Source: Flavobacteriaceae bacterium
Lineage (GTDB): Bacteria; Bacteroidota; Bacteroidia; Flavobacteriales; Flavobacteriaceae
Reading direction: 5' to 3'
DNA length: 64,000 bases
Assembly: GCA_029243245.1 (NCBI GenBank)
Contig: JAQWSK010000004.1
Coordinates: forward strand, 1-64,000
Shown: piece after piece, positions 15,001 through 20,460 of the stretch
Numbering within the stretch: position 1 is the first letter of the stretch
How the letters are laid out: every line of letters starts with the position of its first letter
Notes under the pieces: model-generated
Databases searched by the model: none
Seen by the model: the letters and a program-made list of their open reading frames with translations, nothing else
Told to the model about the DNA's origin: nothing
Position numbers and translations under genes: made by a program

Positions 15001-15530
15001 ACATTACTTTTAGAGATTTATCAGAAAATGAATACGACTCATTCGAATTTATTTTTGGCGATGGTACACAAACTGAGTTATTAGAAAGAAATCAACCTGA
15101 ACCAGTTACACACGAATATGCAATATCAGGTACTTATTATGTAACTCTTAGAATATATAACGATATAGGTTGTGTTGCTGAATTAACACAAACAATTAAA
15201 ATTGGAAAAGGATATAATGTGTTATCTCCAAATGTTTTTACACCAAATGGTGATATTTACAACCAATGCTTTAAACCTTTATTTAACGGATTGAGTGAGG
15301 TTACGTTTAGAGTTTATGATGCTCAAGGTGCTCTTCTGTATGAGGAGATAGGTGTCCCACCAGTAGATCCAACTAAGGAGGCGCTAACTATCACAGGTTG
15401 GTGTGGTCCTGATTTGTCCGCAGATGATGCCAAAGAAATAATTACACCATATTTTATTTATACGCTTGAAGGCAAAACAATGGATAGTGTTGATGTGTTT
15501 AGAGATGGAACATTTATTCTTTTAAGATGA
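1..15530 (+). CDS. Giant T9SS type B surface protein, 5' end outside window
   Basis: The reading frame is open from base 3 with no stop, so the Met at base 84 is internal and the gene begins left of the window; over 5,170 codons are visible. The product is a secreted, probably cell-surface or adhesin-like protein. In order it has Ig-like repeats with a YYRR motif (about 560-2110), Trp-rich PKD-like repeats (about 3290-4840), PKD-like repeats with a QxVC start and an ISGTP motif (a first copy near 250-570, then about 4850-10270), SprB-like repeats (about 10290-14690), one PKD domain (about 14940-15210) and a gliding-motility-type C-terminal sorting domain (about 15225-15527). About 20 copies of a further module are inserted into these repeats. 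The next gene, 4 bases on, is a PorP/SprF protein, the usual partner of type B T9SS substrates. Adhesion or gliding is an inference; the binding target is unknown. Confidence 0.93.
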   Translation, partial: TDALSLTAKVSGTPFGVQIGGTAGATNMSNAITTANTNRITIGGTVGSGVASASYTYTVSTTAGGVCASPDALSGTINVSAASTITLSSAATSTSQIVCMGTAISTITYNITGASSATVIPATAAIVDGLPNGVIYSFDAGTKVFSISGTPNTPDVISTVYTYTVLTAEVDSGCATATISGTITVNPLAGGTINSGNNQVFCQDLSDASIVPTALSVTGDTAAGIGIEYQWQSSPDNTPGSYTDITGEKAATYSVPTISSTTYYRRIIQRVSGSPSVVQCELPSGIHKITVHSIDVGQIGMPTQICYGTVPDPLVSVRDATSPNGTISYQWQYSPDNTDGSWIDIANATSNSFSPPGALIATSYYRRQVVNQLVDQENRATIAGTPTGGDVFSISINGILTSITSGTSTGTYANLLIAAINANGSIPVTASQTVSGVIDLVHNSPGTDFTLSVATNSSSGGSIAKDDSTPNLCTRNSASIMIQVVDEIQKANTNDDQAVCYDSTLASTFANITATGVSPAAPAPNIGAITYQWSSSTDNENFTNLGAGYSGVTGTTLTPDGGTKITQTTFYKLTTTNTYPIYPVQRLTVSDSGDDVGEIYTINVGANTATYTTVVTTTTNNAITSGIVSAVNNTAPLNTVIEAYDYQNGTIDIRGKVAGTAITVTTGTGGAASASFSALSVLKLTTATCTVDSEVTTVIVSPFEDILLKSGPLNQVVCEGEAITPVSFEAAGGAADLQILPTTAYDIADNGDTELGSDVEQAANPEIPDTVEPRLGSDSFNWYPNTASNSQNGITMTRIDGVYTFSGTPSVGTIDFDILTESYQKDRIDISGNPKVGEKYNVIINTFTVSVTAATTSRNDLVDALVAAITADPRVNGTNQGSVVRLGVGAESTASGTIMISNRREDAKHTIGFSNEQAQAISTIALTGGNTNSAGEVYNIIINGVPYVKTYGTGITAATIATELSLLIDGSGLVSSTVAGSTITIEAEKRGIPLVISTVAAGNTPQVSLAVTSTQSATTSTGSIFTITPFRCFDCLDPQLDGSITRTNQVTTPEFIMANYATGAVGNSQLQQETIIDSDGSKIYNGSSCDTPEITSFETCGGSNIAGYQWTITAGAGTINSSTGQVSWNPNFVGTATISVAALGCNGPSNTQSVALEVYAADPIEEHIYVSNVVAVTDVVSVTVDGLTVNYTVTGPPLTVVSTLESITTLINSNFSGDPYNVTATVIANTYVKVVTDDAASPAFELSLTTSSTSASATAITINSVSSTLQIPATPTTPSMLELKQRSVIRISTANMTNTSMVPAGEIYKVTINGRCYDYITQAGGTLASQIRDSFISQINGATHTFREYQDGSKYGVTASSAGWALASLYVEADYLGYSDYGTEFLIDKEIQDVPGSPGSPAYEISHWLDRAVSQYICGPDIINRTGALPNCEITATTPSTQFFAESENYQYITWSLSSVNPGTGSPDDPGTNLADTEFIQRGIINWTTGFHGSFNLNATAMGCDGVTTSPVSTRSIVIQSRAVTPTDIVIAGGSFLPSCPGSTASTEFYTNPGSGNSVTWSIDNNDAGVINCDTGVLTWNSEFSGTVNITATSTGCGAPSVTIPFIVPPNPTLTITSPAASEVQDVCVNQSLPVTITYDIVGNVTGAQISALVSGTTNGLPNGVVGQTSQTFMIRDIIVTGGGNTAVNDSFKIFINGEEREYVATGTVAKAIVAKGLADIINAEADGTRDVNADADTVSGTIRLTARTVATYFSVSLQETSAALSISTSALPVQGVGVFIISGTPTDPVSSPTRYTYTVNTTGSSCNPGTATGYIVVEPNSSVLQTSASGTENQELCVGEALVPVTFEIFNGATGASIAPLNGLNGLPIGVGLPNGNGVFTAQQQVDEISFSGANSGSATETYSLILTVQGAGTHTVSYSAPPNSTQATVRSGLTDAINQYVKQLTVTGQGTAITDSWTVTVTTDVARSATFTATQTITSKEQIVTGLVSEVNGTAGIKDVVEAVDMGGGKFKLLGIVIGTSIDNITKVVSGTGSIAGPTTLDLTSNLTATNTASGTIRITGTNIGVPQGVIVGTEPTINLTVAPIKGTGVFTISGTPSVTLNNLTVYTYTINTTGNYYSCEETSFTGAIRLKPAETITHPTSIATTTFASGTSTNGSLTQQVCDGSELDGIRFDLSGSAISAGVAPLTLFTGLPDGIDLTPYSTAQVNTTHVTGTMSENISFIASINGIVYTYSSVATPTYQNVVDNLVQEINTATGNRISPVNATASGTTLVLTAKVPGISFTYTATSTNASLMDTTVAGDIANDNYVTLTGDPDPVTSATTYFYTVETNGTSCLPHGTISGTITVLPTPSIAISTVVGTDAQEVCEGVNIIPVSFKVFGGAVSLTTQLNGGFNQTPPGIGQSYTDTRQSDEITWTGPATAPVTETYGVQINTSTYTVTTIVGETINTFLSRLAVKIDADVSLDVDANANSNILELLADAAGPYQGYSVSAFSSTGTSSYTLSQENTSGTGLLTLSGIPDLSGLNPAVDAPMTYTYTVQSLGNIYSSCSVSSTTQSATLTVIPAEQLIHSGTITSTLFIGTTVSTTTNGELSQAVCEGGDINGIRIEVGGSATGATIAALAGQNGLPPGVVMTPFSEFQVQTTKVSGTLTVSETLTIKINGNSYQYTIITGDSESDIAIGLRDVINNASGIRLSPVTAVASGSIITLTADQKGKSFVYESLTSTNTLDLDDDIVGDVNNLNYVTITGSPSESVSSTKTYAFDVTSVGTSCTPDAKQTISISILPNSKITLTSAAGTDNQDVCNDSAIIPITYELSNGATDIIIESADFAQQNRINISGTFAADDKVTVTIDENDYEHTVQTGLTNIDNIITDLVTQIDNSSAINAIADLANDVIYLKSDVDGGGYSLELKAITGTGTLTSVDITPNSSQIFPNGITNPTAAPQNQVDIVTITGTFVAGEEVFLYVTAGTPVATSTYSHTTIASGLSAANVRDALITNINSDLVRKVQATAGPGASEITLTANSAGAPFGLSQYTNSVTPTITSLNSVGSHRVIISGTPDVGNVFSSSYFYRIRTTNNLLGCEDDFIQGSIKVNPLEGIKYDSSDSNFPGSDNAQQICVGQQIEGIKFNLTGTATGASIPALVGTTGLPPGVVLNTIGVRQVNVIDVTASTIIAAQYRIIIDGITYSYTTTSTSESAVTIAQRLVSEINTASGVRISNNATASVTGTSSIQLRADVQGIPFDIDLPGSGVIGGGGALALSASGNIANENYMTVTGTPDLATPPTSIVAYAFTLTTTGTSCLPHDTASGAITLVPASTVVLSSGLATLNQTVCANNEILPIIYTWGGGATGLTLVPNADPLLTLPTGLVLGNGSGLNTKEISGKPTVSVSQTTIYQYTLITTGNPSCDEATIIGQVTVAPNVVIDSDGIEALVQDISCSTAGFTADGQIGHPVSNTLSSYITGGLEDTAQVDRVTLRGETTNANHGVGDTYSITINGSEIYSMTTNDISPNDGNPDQSASAIAVNLADQITGGSASVSANANIGGVGTLDITAIVPGVAFTSTVTNTTDNVIRMTLGGVPSVTDVVTITAGGVSYSHTVIGGNTLISIASSLTTLIASSSTVTATDNGNGSIDIRTLNVGAFVNFTGTESSSGITISSDDRSTEFTKSTIQPNFEANYNYSWSKVGDASYTNNNLEITGLSEGQYNLTVTIDGLAAGCETTAGPFTIEKPTITIGTVAETCGGTVNIPVSGTFTTDQMSGTGNILTVNLYQGTAGSNPNYSLFDTTAYAVGSLAKTFAESLQFTGLTPGLNYRVEVITNTCSEPEALNFGPISAILEIDESLIVTTDEICAGEADGTITVPIGAVTGGSGNYDYQWTCLSCATNPTYNVKDLNGVVAGIYQLTVTDASIANCTATTVGIIEIEGVDSAITITSSSLNMLANTCVAGTDGQIEISVDGTNTAWIEWEYLVVTSFGGVVSSSLSSDTLTPNRRNLLPANFVSEEANPTGAFTSFQNLPAGIYRVKVYKSNPAVNPCAEVVQEFEITEPSPLLIATLNNTTDPIVIQPQGVCDPNSIPLGSIQFALSGGKTPYFYSLDGGEPNLQITGSTFFRDDLPAGSYDIVVSDSSACDTDANYLVIPTIVLTDPPGSPLVLTEGTITPIPCGGGTGQFIVETQGGYYSGLASDTVFPVRITSADGLYIINTSINPGQNILVDNVPRAGVYTVAVTDESGCIPDVDIQITMTDAASSDLSVAADLTGVQDCTSSTPSLDGPTIKFNGTISGGVAPYTIKWERRSSLNLDTFSISFTGSVSASNIGTLGVVVNGTTYSSSINVNNTTSILDIAADLAVIINSDPTLEAYLSGSSIKVTSQIINFAQALSIVSVYGLTMNLSPITITAQTVWNEVPNTAGFEVLTGLSIGFYRGIVSDSSGCGSILVENLTQGGYEFEIDDPSKLQIQDVEIEEITCVNSTASISFKLGNGQFDLIPDPTVFELTLNGSVLQSTGSNGASNLSGNTYTPNLATNVVLIQNLQPNSYNLEVKNTQTGCIVLLDFTIEDLVPIKYSGQTDFTISACYDSYQEAFFDQFLVSGGTPYLDSNGQPYYNLSWTYYPDPNSTANSTVFNSLTNNVAFFPLPGVYQLGIQDKNGCTVIDQNGNTETVQFTFTAEFNDILISGVADVSGAFSTAVSCQIDAEDGSIAISVLNQDGSSAPPYEITWEVQGAQLNDNEAILLFQGVSADTDSLEVYSVLINSIPFTYTTQTPDEPIESVVQEMAQVIENSPLFISIVEAAPNGGVTPQDVQITISSVSGASITLEIVSKSTRLQMLNSSVSSANWTPLDGTNGTIDYTGYTSLNNLAEGNYRYTITPAGQSNCVGSNLSQNNQIQGVITVLDENVLQIRKGPVVDPELCSGLPGTIFIDVFDGGTGPLSFFYNENLVTSQQVGEDQYILEIDSPVTSASLKILNDAGCGIARQINIGIGDPLFDFTSISFQQSQQYIAREDITFRDLSENEYDSFEFIFGDGTQTELLERNQPEPVTHEYAISGTYYVTLRIYNDIGCVAELTQTIKIGKGYNVLSPNVFTPNGDIYNQCFKPLFNGLSEVTFRVYDAQGALLYEEIGVPPVDPTKEALTITGWCGPDLSADDAKEIITPYFIYTLEGKTMDSVDVFRDGTFILLR
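560..2110 (+). repeat. Three Ig-like YYRR-type repeats in the giant protein
   Basis: Three related segments share a YQW-SSPDN-type strand, then a TYYRR / SYYRR / TFYKL strand, then a Cys-containing strand leading to an ITV / IQV / VIV end. The first copy (about 570-880) is uninterrupted. The second (about 885-1455) and third (about 1460-2110) each carry an inserted module between the YYRR-like strand and the Cys strand. This gives an internal before-and-after comparison for the insertion. Confidence 0.7.
3290..4840 (+). repeat. Three Trp-rich PKD-like repeats in the giant protein
   Basis: Three segments at about 3290-3470, 4290-4570 and 4600-4830 share a W-TI or W-SI strand, then a G-x-I/V-N…W strand, then F-G/S-T and an xATxxGC ending. 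This resembles bacterial PKD-like families found in Bacteroidota surface proteins. Two inserted modules (starting near 3501 and 3850) separate the first and second copies. Confidence 0.6.
4850..10270 (+). repeat. Alternating A/B PKD-like repeats with QxVC and ISGTP motifs
   Basis: Nine units start with a QxVC / QxLC / QxIC motif and most continue to an LPxGV-like turn and an ISGTP-like strand followed by YTYTV and a Cys. From about 5470 two subtypes alternate. Type A has a NQxVC start and a PVxF strand (about 5470, 7060, 8370, 9960). Type B has an added Thr-rich lead and an IxGIRF-like strand (about 6410, 7700, 9295). The A+B pair recurs as a 1.3-1.6 kb super-repeat. Nearly every unit carries an inserted module between LPxGV and ISGTP; the copies at 250-570 and 9960-10270 do not. 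Confidence 0.68.
10290..14690 (+). repeat. SprB-like repeat region of the giant protein
   Basis: Successive units of about 100 residues have a Cys near the start, a GGxxPY or GGSGNY turn, a YxW strand and an LxAGxYxLxVTD-type ending with a second Cys. This is the pattern of SprB-type repeats in gliding and adhesion proteins of Flavobacteriia. A clean uninterrupted unit lies at about 11530-11790. The first unit, and those near 12780-13330 and 14040-14680, are interrupted by the inserted module around the YxW/W strand. Confidence 0.65.
14940..15210 (+). other. PKD domain of the giant protein
   Basis: The segment has the PKD pattern of an FxxxS start, DLS, a FxFGDGT turn, THEYxxSGTYYVTLRI and a closing ValGlu strand. 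It lies directly before the C-terminal sorting domain, a common order in T9SS type B substrates. Confidence 0.75.
15225..15527 (+). other. T9SS type B (gliding-motility-type) C-terminal sorting domain
   Basis: The last 100 residues start with SPNVFTPNGD, continue with a FKP…V-F-VYD strand, a W-x-G turn and a YFIYTLEGK…RDGTFILLR end. This is the hallmark of the type B sorting domain. It directs export of folded protein through the T9SS after Sec transport and retention at the surface or release, depending on the partner PorP/SprF protein. Confidence 0.88.
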
Positions 15531-15534
15531 TGAT

Positions 15535-16548
15535 ATGAAAAAAATAAACTACATATTATTACTAATGCTTTTTATCTTTAAATTGTCAGCACAAGACGAT
15601 CTTATAATTAGTCATTCTAGGTTTATGCAGAAATCTAACCCTAGCTTTATGGGTTTAAATAATATGAATAAAACTGGAGTTTTATATAATAGTGTTGGTT
15701 TAGTTTCAAATCAAGGAATTGAAAGTAGATACTTTTTTGGCTCACTTTCTTTTGATTCAGATTATTTTTCTTTAGGAGTTGATATGTATTCTTATACGAT
15801 GGATAATGCAGGCTTAGTGTATTCAAAACCATCTTTGAGTTTTATCTATAAAATTCAATTAGATAATCAAGATTTTTTCTTACCGTCTATAACCCTTGGT
15901 ATGGGAGGTTCTAAGTTAGACACTAGTAAGTTGATTTTTGAGGACCAGTTATCTCTTGTCTCTGGATTCCTTCAAGCCCAATCTATTGATCCTTTAGCTC
16001 CTTTAATTGGAGATGCTAATTATTTAGATTTAGGAGCATCATTTATTATTCATTCTGATAAATATATAGTTGGATTTAGTGCTCAGCATTTGAATCAACC
16101 CAATATCTCCTATAATAAGGAGAATGTGGAGTATAAAATGCCAATTCGTTTCTCTTTACAAGGTGGTTACGAATTTGATATTAATCCATATGATCAAGGT
16201 TTTTTACCGAGGTATTCTACACTTTATGCTTTTACAAATATTTCAAAATCTTCATACAGCACTGATATTTATCTTTCTCAAGAAGTTCAATTTGGAGAAT
16301 TTTCAATTGGTTTAAATGAAGTGATGAAAAGTACTGAGAGTTTTTCTATGCTAAATGTAGGAATATCAGTTGCACTGTCTTACGAAAACTTTGAGTTTGG
16401 AACATTATATAACTTTCCATCAAGAAAAGATCCTGCTAAAGCATATTCACCTAGTACCTTTGAGCTATTTTTAACTTTTGATTTTAGTCCATATTTGAGA
16501 AATAGAAGAGGTGATTATAGAAGGCTGAGTATTGACAACTATTACTAA
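15535..16548 (+). CDS. PorP/SprF family T9SS membrane protein
   Basis: The 337-residue product starts with a signal peptide (first 20 residues, ending at SAQ) followed by an N-terminal segment, HSRFMQKSNPSFMG, that matches the family's conserved MQxxxxNPAxxG-like start. The rest alternates aromatic strands typical of an outer-membrane beta barrel and ends in a short Arg-rich tail. The length is normal for the family. It starts 4 bases after the giant gene stops, so the two are almost certainly co-transcribed. PorP/SprF proteins help secrete or anchor the type B substrate encoded next to them; that specific pairing is inferred from position. The stop codon overlaps the stop of the convergent M28 peptidase gene in the four bases CTAA. 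Confidence 0.88.
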   Translation: MKKINYILLLMLFIFKLSAQDDLIISHSRFMQKSNPSFMGLNNMNKTGVLYNSVGLVSNQGIESRYFFGSLSFDSDYFSLGVDMYSYTMDNAGLVYSKPSLSFIYKIQLDNQDFFLPSITLGMGGSKLDTSKLIFEDQLSLVSGFLQAQSIDPLAPLIGDANYLDLGASFIIHSDKYIVGFSAQHLNQPNISYNKENVEYKMPIRFSLQGGYEFDINPYDQGFLPRYSTLYAFTNISKSSYSTDIYLSQEVQFGEFSIGLNEVMKSTESFSMLNVGISVALSYENFEFGTLYNFPSRKDPAKAYSPSTFELFLTFDFSPYLRNRRGDYRRLSIDNYY

Positions 16549-17885
16549 TCTTGAAATACTTTATTGGGAAACACTATTGGACTTTCTATTCCATTTTCAC
16601 CTACGGTTGAAATACCGAACAAGAAATTATCAATTACAATACCTTCCAAAGTGTATTCATTAATATTTCCAATATAACGACTGTATTGCCATACAGGACT
16701 TGTGGTGTCTCTCCAATATATCTTATAGCCCTTCACAAATTTATCATTAATTAAGTCCCATCTTAATTTTACAGATGGTTGAACTACACCACCAATAGAA
16801 AGTGATTTCACTATTGGTGGTGCCCAAGCTATACTAGCTAAGTTAATGGCATTGACGGCAGTTAATTTTGCAGCGTATTTAAAATTTACACCCTCCAAAA
16901 TATCACCATAATATATTCCATCTTCAATTCTTATGTCTTGATGTTGTCGATTATAATTTTCATGAGCTTCCATTATTCTTACACCGGCATAACCCAAATC
17001 ATTAAAAGGTCGATGGTGACCACCTCTTCCAAACCTATCTAATCTATAAATTAAAAGTGGATTCATCTCTGGCATGTATTTTTTTACTGTTTTATGAACA
17101 TATCTAGCTAATTGTCTTGAGATACCATCAACTTCTCCACCATAAAATCGCCTTGCTTTTCTATCTTTTTCAGACTCATTTGGCGGGGTTGGTTCAGAAA
17201 AAATTCTAAAAGTCCTATTATCTATAACACCATCAACTCCTTCAATGTTTCCTATCATGTCATTATTTAGTATTCCTATAATTTCCCATTTATTTTTTTT
17301 AGCATACTCTGATAGTCCTTTCCCCCCAAAAAGACCCTGTTCTTCTCCCGAAAGACCAACGTAAATTATACTATTTTCAAACTCATATTTTGATAACACC
17401 CTAGCTGCTTCCATTGTTCCAGCCATACCAGAAGCATTATCATTTGCTCCAGGGGAATCATCTGTATAATTAGTAGGATCAGAAATTCTAGAATCAATAT
17501 CACCACTCATTATAATAAATCTGTTGGGATACTTTTCTCCTCGTTGTACAGCTACTACATTATTGATCCATACAGGTTTGACAATTCTAGGACCATCATT
17601 TTGAGTAAAATAATTTTTTTGATAAAATACATTTAAACAGTTATTGCAATCCTTAGAAATTTTGTCAAATTCTGATTTAATCCATCTTCTAGCAGCCCCG
17701 ATACCTCTTGAATTTGAAATGGTATCACTAAGTGTATGTCTAGTTCCAAAATTTGCTAAAATAGATATATCATTTTTTATCCTTTCAACACTAACCTGGT
17801 CTATAATATTAAAGAAATCTTTTGATGTTTGAGAATGTGCAAAATTGAAAACAAGTAATGAAAAAACATAAAGAATATGACGCAT
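16545..17885 (-). CDS. Secreted M28 family metallopeptidase with C-terminal Fn3-like domain
   Basis: I start the gene at base 17885, because the residues from there (MRHILYVFSLLVFNFAHSQ) form a normal signal peptide; a longer frame from 17942 would add 19 poor residues. The catalytic region shows the M28 pattern: SGDIDS (about residue 124), PGANDNASG (about 148), the SGEEQG catalytic glutamates (about 182), NNDMIGN (about 209) and a late His in HHRPFND (about 290). The first zinc ligand, usually His in HxD, is Asp here. The last 90 residues look like a fibronectin type III domain (LRWD…GYKIYWRD…Y). It probably cleaves peptides in the periplasm or outside the cell; the substrate is not known. 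It is convergent with the PorP/SprF gene. Confidence 0.85.
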   Translation of the reverse strand: MRHILYVFSLLVFNFAHSQTSKDFFNIIDQVSVERIKNDISILANFGTRHTLSDTISNSRGIGAARRWIKSEFDKISKDCNNCLNVFYQKNYFTQNDGPRIVKPVWINNVVAVQRGEKYPNRFIIMSGDIDSRISDPTNYTDDSPGANDNASGMAGTMEAARVLSKYEFENSIIYVGLSGEEQGLFGGKGLSEYAKKNKWEIIGILNNDMIGNIEGVDGVIDNRTFRIFSEPTPPNESEKDRKARRFYGGEVDGISRQLARYVHKTVKKYMPEMNPLLIYRLDRFGRGGHHRPFNDLGYAGVRIMEAHENYNRQHQDIRIEDGIYYGDILEGVNFKYAAKLTAVNAINLASIAWAPPIVKSLSIGGVVQPSVKLRWDLINDKFVKGYKIYWRDTTSPVWQYSRYIGNINEYTLEGIVIDNFLFGISTVGENGIESPIVFPNKVFQD

Positions 17886-17962
17886 ATTTTTTTTAAAAAT
17901 TACAAAAAAACATCGAAACATATAGAATAAAAAGATAAACACAAAAATTTTATAAATGGATA

Positions 17963-18637
17963 TTATTTTTTTTCAGATAATTTAGATGAGAATGCATAGG
18001 TAAGTGAAAAAATACTGATCATACTAATTATAGCGATTAGTTTTTGGATGATTACTGACTCTATAAGAGCTTCAGGGCTTTTTAAGGCATCCTCTATTAA
18101 TAATTGATATACTACATATGCAAAAGTGAAAATCAAATATCCTAAAGTAACTAATGTATACCTGTTATGGACTGTGCTTTTAAATAAAACAATGACATAG
18201 AAAATTGAAGCTGGAATTAAAACCCTGAAAGCATTTTTAGCAAAATGACTATGTAAATCCAGATAAAGATCATGGGGAGTTAAACCTACTCCTGCAAATA
18301 AGAAACAACCAATAAAAAAAAAGAAACTTCCTGCACATGCTAGACGATATGTTTTTTTGTTGTTTTTAAAAAGATTTGGAACAAATAAAAAGCCAATTCC
18401 TGAAGCTGCATAAAAAAGCATTGAGGTATTAAAGATAAAAGAAGATAGAAAATTTACTTCTCCAGATCTACTTTTATAGCCTCCAAGATCACTTAAATAA
18501 TTTTTAGTAAATGAATACCCAATTTGATCGGGTTCAAATATATTTCCTCCAGAATATAAAAAACTTGCTAACACAGCACTTAATAAAAAGTTTATTGTGA
18601 CAAACCTAATTATGTAAACTGTCCAAAACTTTTCCAT
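17963..18637 (-). CDS. Six-helix integral membrane protein, DUF998-like
   Basis: The 224-residue product has about six hydrophobic segments (near 8-28, 65-85, 98-118, 135-152, 160-180 and 195-215). Between the first two lies an NYLSDLG motif, and after the third lies GVGLTPHDLYLDLH, where His and Asp sit at a membrane edge. These resemble DUF998 and related DRAM/Frag1-type proteins, whose function is not settled. The acyl-CoA dehydrogenase gene stops at the next base upstream (18638), so the two probably share a transcript, which may hint at a link with lipids. I cannot assign a reaction. Confidence 0.6.
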   Translation of the reverse strand: MEKFWTVYIIRFVTINFLLSAVLASFLYSGGNIFEPDQIGYSFTKNYLSDLGGYKSRSGEVNFLSSFIFNTSMLFYAASGIGFLFVPNLFKNNKKTYRLACAGSFFFFIGCFLFAGVGLTPHDLYLDLHSHFAKNAFRVLIPASIFYVIVLFKSTVHNRYTLVTLGYLIFTFAYVVYQLLIEDALKSPEALIESVIIQKLIAIISMISIFSLTYAFSSKLSEKK

Positions 18638-20443
18638 TTATAAGTTGTATTCATTTTCTTTAATTACTGCATCGGCTATTTTCGTTTTTAGCTCAACTAT
18701 ATTAGGGTAATTAATATATCGAGTCATTAAATCAATGCTTTTAAGTAATCCAATTTTTTCTTGATCATTCGAAATACTCAGAATTATTTCTTTTGCTTTG
18801 TTTCTGACTTTTTCAATAGAATTAAATAAAAACAACTGGGTCATGTATTTATGGGTTTCAGTATAATTTATATTATTTCTGCTATGATTTTTTATTGTTC
18901 TTAGTAAAACTGACTCAGAAAAATATGAGTGTATTAAAATGTCTGAAAGACCTAGAAGTACCATTTGGTGTTTTTCAAGATCAGACCCATATTTTTGAAA
19001 AGCAGCACCAGTTAATAACAAAAAAATATCTTTAATATTTTGAACAAGTAACTTTTCCTGAGCAAACTCAGAATTATCTGAAAGTTTGCCAAATTGATTG
19101 GATTTTACTTTTTCTACAACTTGCATAACTGGATTCATAAGTTCTAAATGACCTTTTGCAGCTTTTTTTAACAACATTCCAACTGAAACCATCCTATTTA
19201 TTTCATTGGTTCCTTCATAAATTCTACCTATACGAGAATCTCTCCATGCGGATTCCATGGGTGTGTCAGCTGAGAATCCCATTCCTCCGAAAATCTGTAT
19301 TCCATCATCAGCAGCGTCTTGCATAACTTCTGAACAGAAAACTTTAATCATAGAGCACTCAATTGCAAACTCCTCAAGACCTTTAAGCTCAGATTCTTGA
19401 TGTGATCTTCCTTTACTTCTTAAAAGTTCAATATGATCTTTAATATCTGATGCAGCCCTGTATGATCCTGATTCACTTGCATAAAGATTGACTGCCATTC
19501 TTGCAATCTTTTCTTTAATAGCACCAAATTGAGAAATTGGTGTTTTGAATTGAATGCGTTCATTAGCATATTTTACTGAACCAGTTATTATCCTTCTTTG
19601 AGCATCAACCACAGCAACGCCTAATTTTATTCTCCCTGCATTAAGAGCATTCATGGCTATTTTAAACCCTTCACCTCTTCCAGCTAACATGTTTTCAACT
19701 GGAATCTTGGTGTTGTTAAAAAACACCTGTCTGGTTGATGATGCATGAATACCTAGTTTTTTTTCTTCATCTCCTAAAGTAATACCATTGTTATAATCAG
19801 CAGGAACAATAAACCCAGTAATATTCTTATCATTTTCAATTCTAGCAAAAACTATAAAAATACTTGCAAAACCAGCATTTGATATCCACATCTTTTGTCC
19901 AGAAATCAAATAATTCTTTTTGTCTTCAGAAAGCACAGCTTTTGTTTTACCCGAGTTTGCATCAGATCCAGCTCCTGGTTCCGTAAGGCAATATGAACCA
20001 AACCATTTCCCTGAAGCTAAGTTGGGAACATATTTTTGCTTTTGTTCTTCTGTTCCATATAGGGTAATAGGAAGTGTTCCAATACCAGTATGTGCTCCAA
20101 AAGCGGTTGATAATGACCCATTTCCAGCTGAAATATAGTCACAAACTAACATAGTAGATACAAAATCCATTCCGAGACCACCATATTCTTCAGGAACAGA
20201 AATACCAAGAAAACCAAGTTGACCAGCCTTTTGCATTACCTCTTTTGTAAAGGCATAATCTTTATTTTCAAATCGTTCTTTGTGTGGCCAAACTTCTCTG
20301 TCGATGAACTCTTTTACAGACTCTCTCATCATGATTTGTTCTTCTGTAAAATCTTCAGGAGTGAAAATTGTATCAAGATTACTGGTTTTTTTAATTACAA
20401 ATGCTCCTCCCTGCATTATTGATTTTGTTGTTTTAGTTGACAT
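18638..20443 (-). CDS. Acyl-CoA dehydrogenase family protein, long (VLCAD-like) form
   Basis: The 601-residue enzyme would oxidise acyl-CoA to trans-2-enoyl-CoA using FAD, the first step of beta-oxidation. The N-terminal helical domain is followed by the FAD/substrate motif CLTEPGAGSDA, KMWISNAGFA, and IFGGMGFSADTPMESAWRDSR. The catalytic Glu is at about residue 410 in YEGTNEIN. The extra C-terminal helical region of about 150 residues fits the long, very-long-chain type. It lies 17 bases downstream of a MarR-family gene and is likely co-transcribed with it. In many Flavobacteriia a hydroxyacyl-CoA dehydrogenase/enoyl-CoA hydratase and a thiolase gene lie between these two; both are absent here. 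Confidence 0.92.
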   Translation of the reverse strand: MSTKTTKSIMQGGAFVIKKTSNLDTIFTPEDFTEEQIMMRESVKEFIDREVWPHKERFENKDYAFTKEVMQKAGQLGFLGISVPEEYGGLGMDFVSTMLVCDYISAGNGSLSTAFGAHTGIGTLPITLYGTEEQKQKYVPNLASGKWFGSYCLTEPGAGSDANSGKTKAVLSEDKKNYLISGQKMWISNAGFASIFIVFARIENDKNITGFIVPADYNNGITLGDEEKKLGIHASSTRQVFFNNTKIPVENMLAGRGEGFKIAMNALNAGRIKLGVAVVDAQRRIITGSVKYANERIQFKTPISQFGAIKEKIARMAVNLYASESGSYRAASDIKDHIELLRSKGRSHQESELKGLEEFAIECSMIKVFCSEVMQDAADDGIQIFGGMGFSADTPMESAWRDSRIGRIYEGTNEINRMVSVGMLLKKAAKGHLELMNPVMQVVEKVKSNQFGKLSDNSEFAQEKLLVQNIKDIFLLLTGAAFQKYGSDLEKHQMVLLGLSDILIHSYFSESVLLRTIKNHSRNNINYTETHKYMTQLFLFNSIEKVRNKAKEIILSISNDQEKIGLLKSIDLMTRYINYPNIVELKTKIADAVIKENEYNL

Positions 20444-20460
20444 ATCGTGTTTGTATTAAT

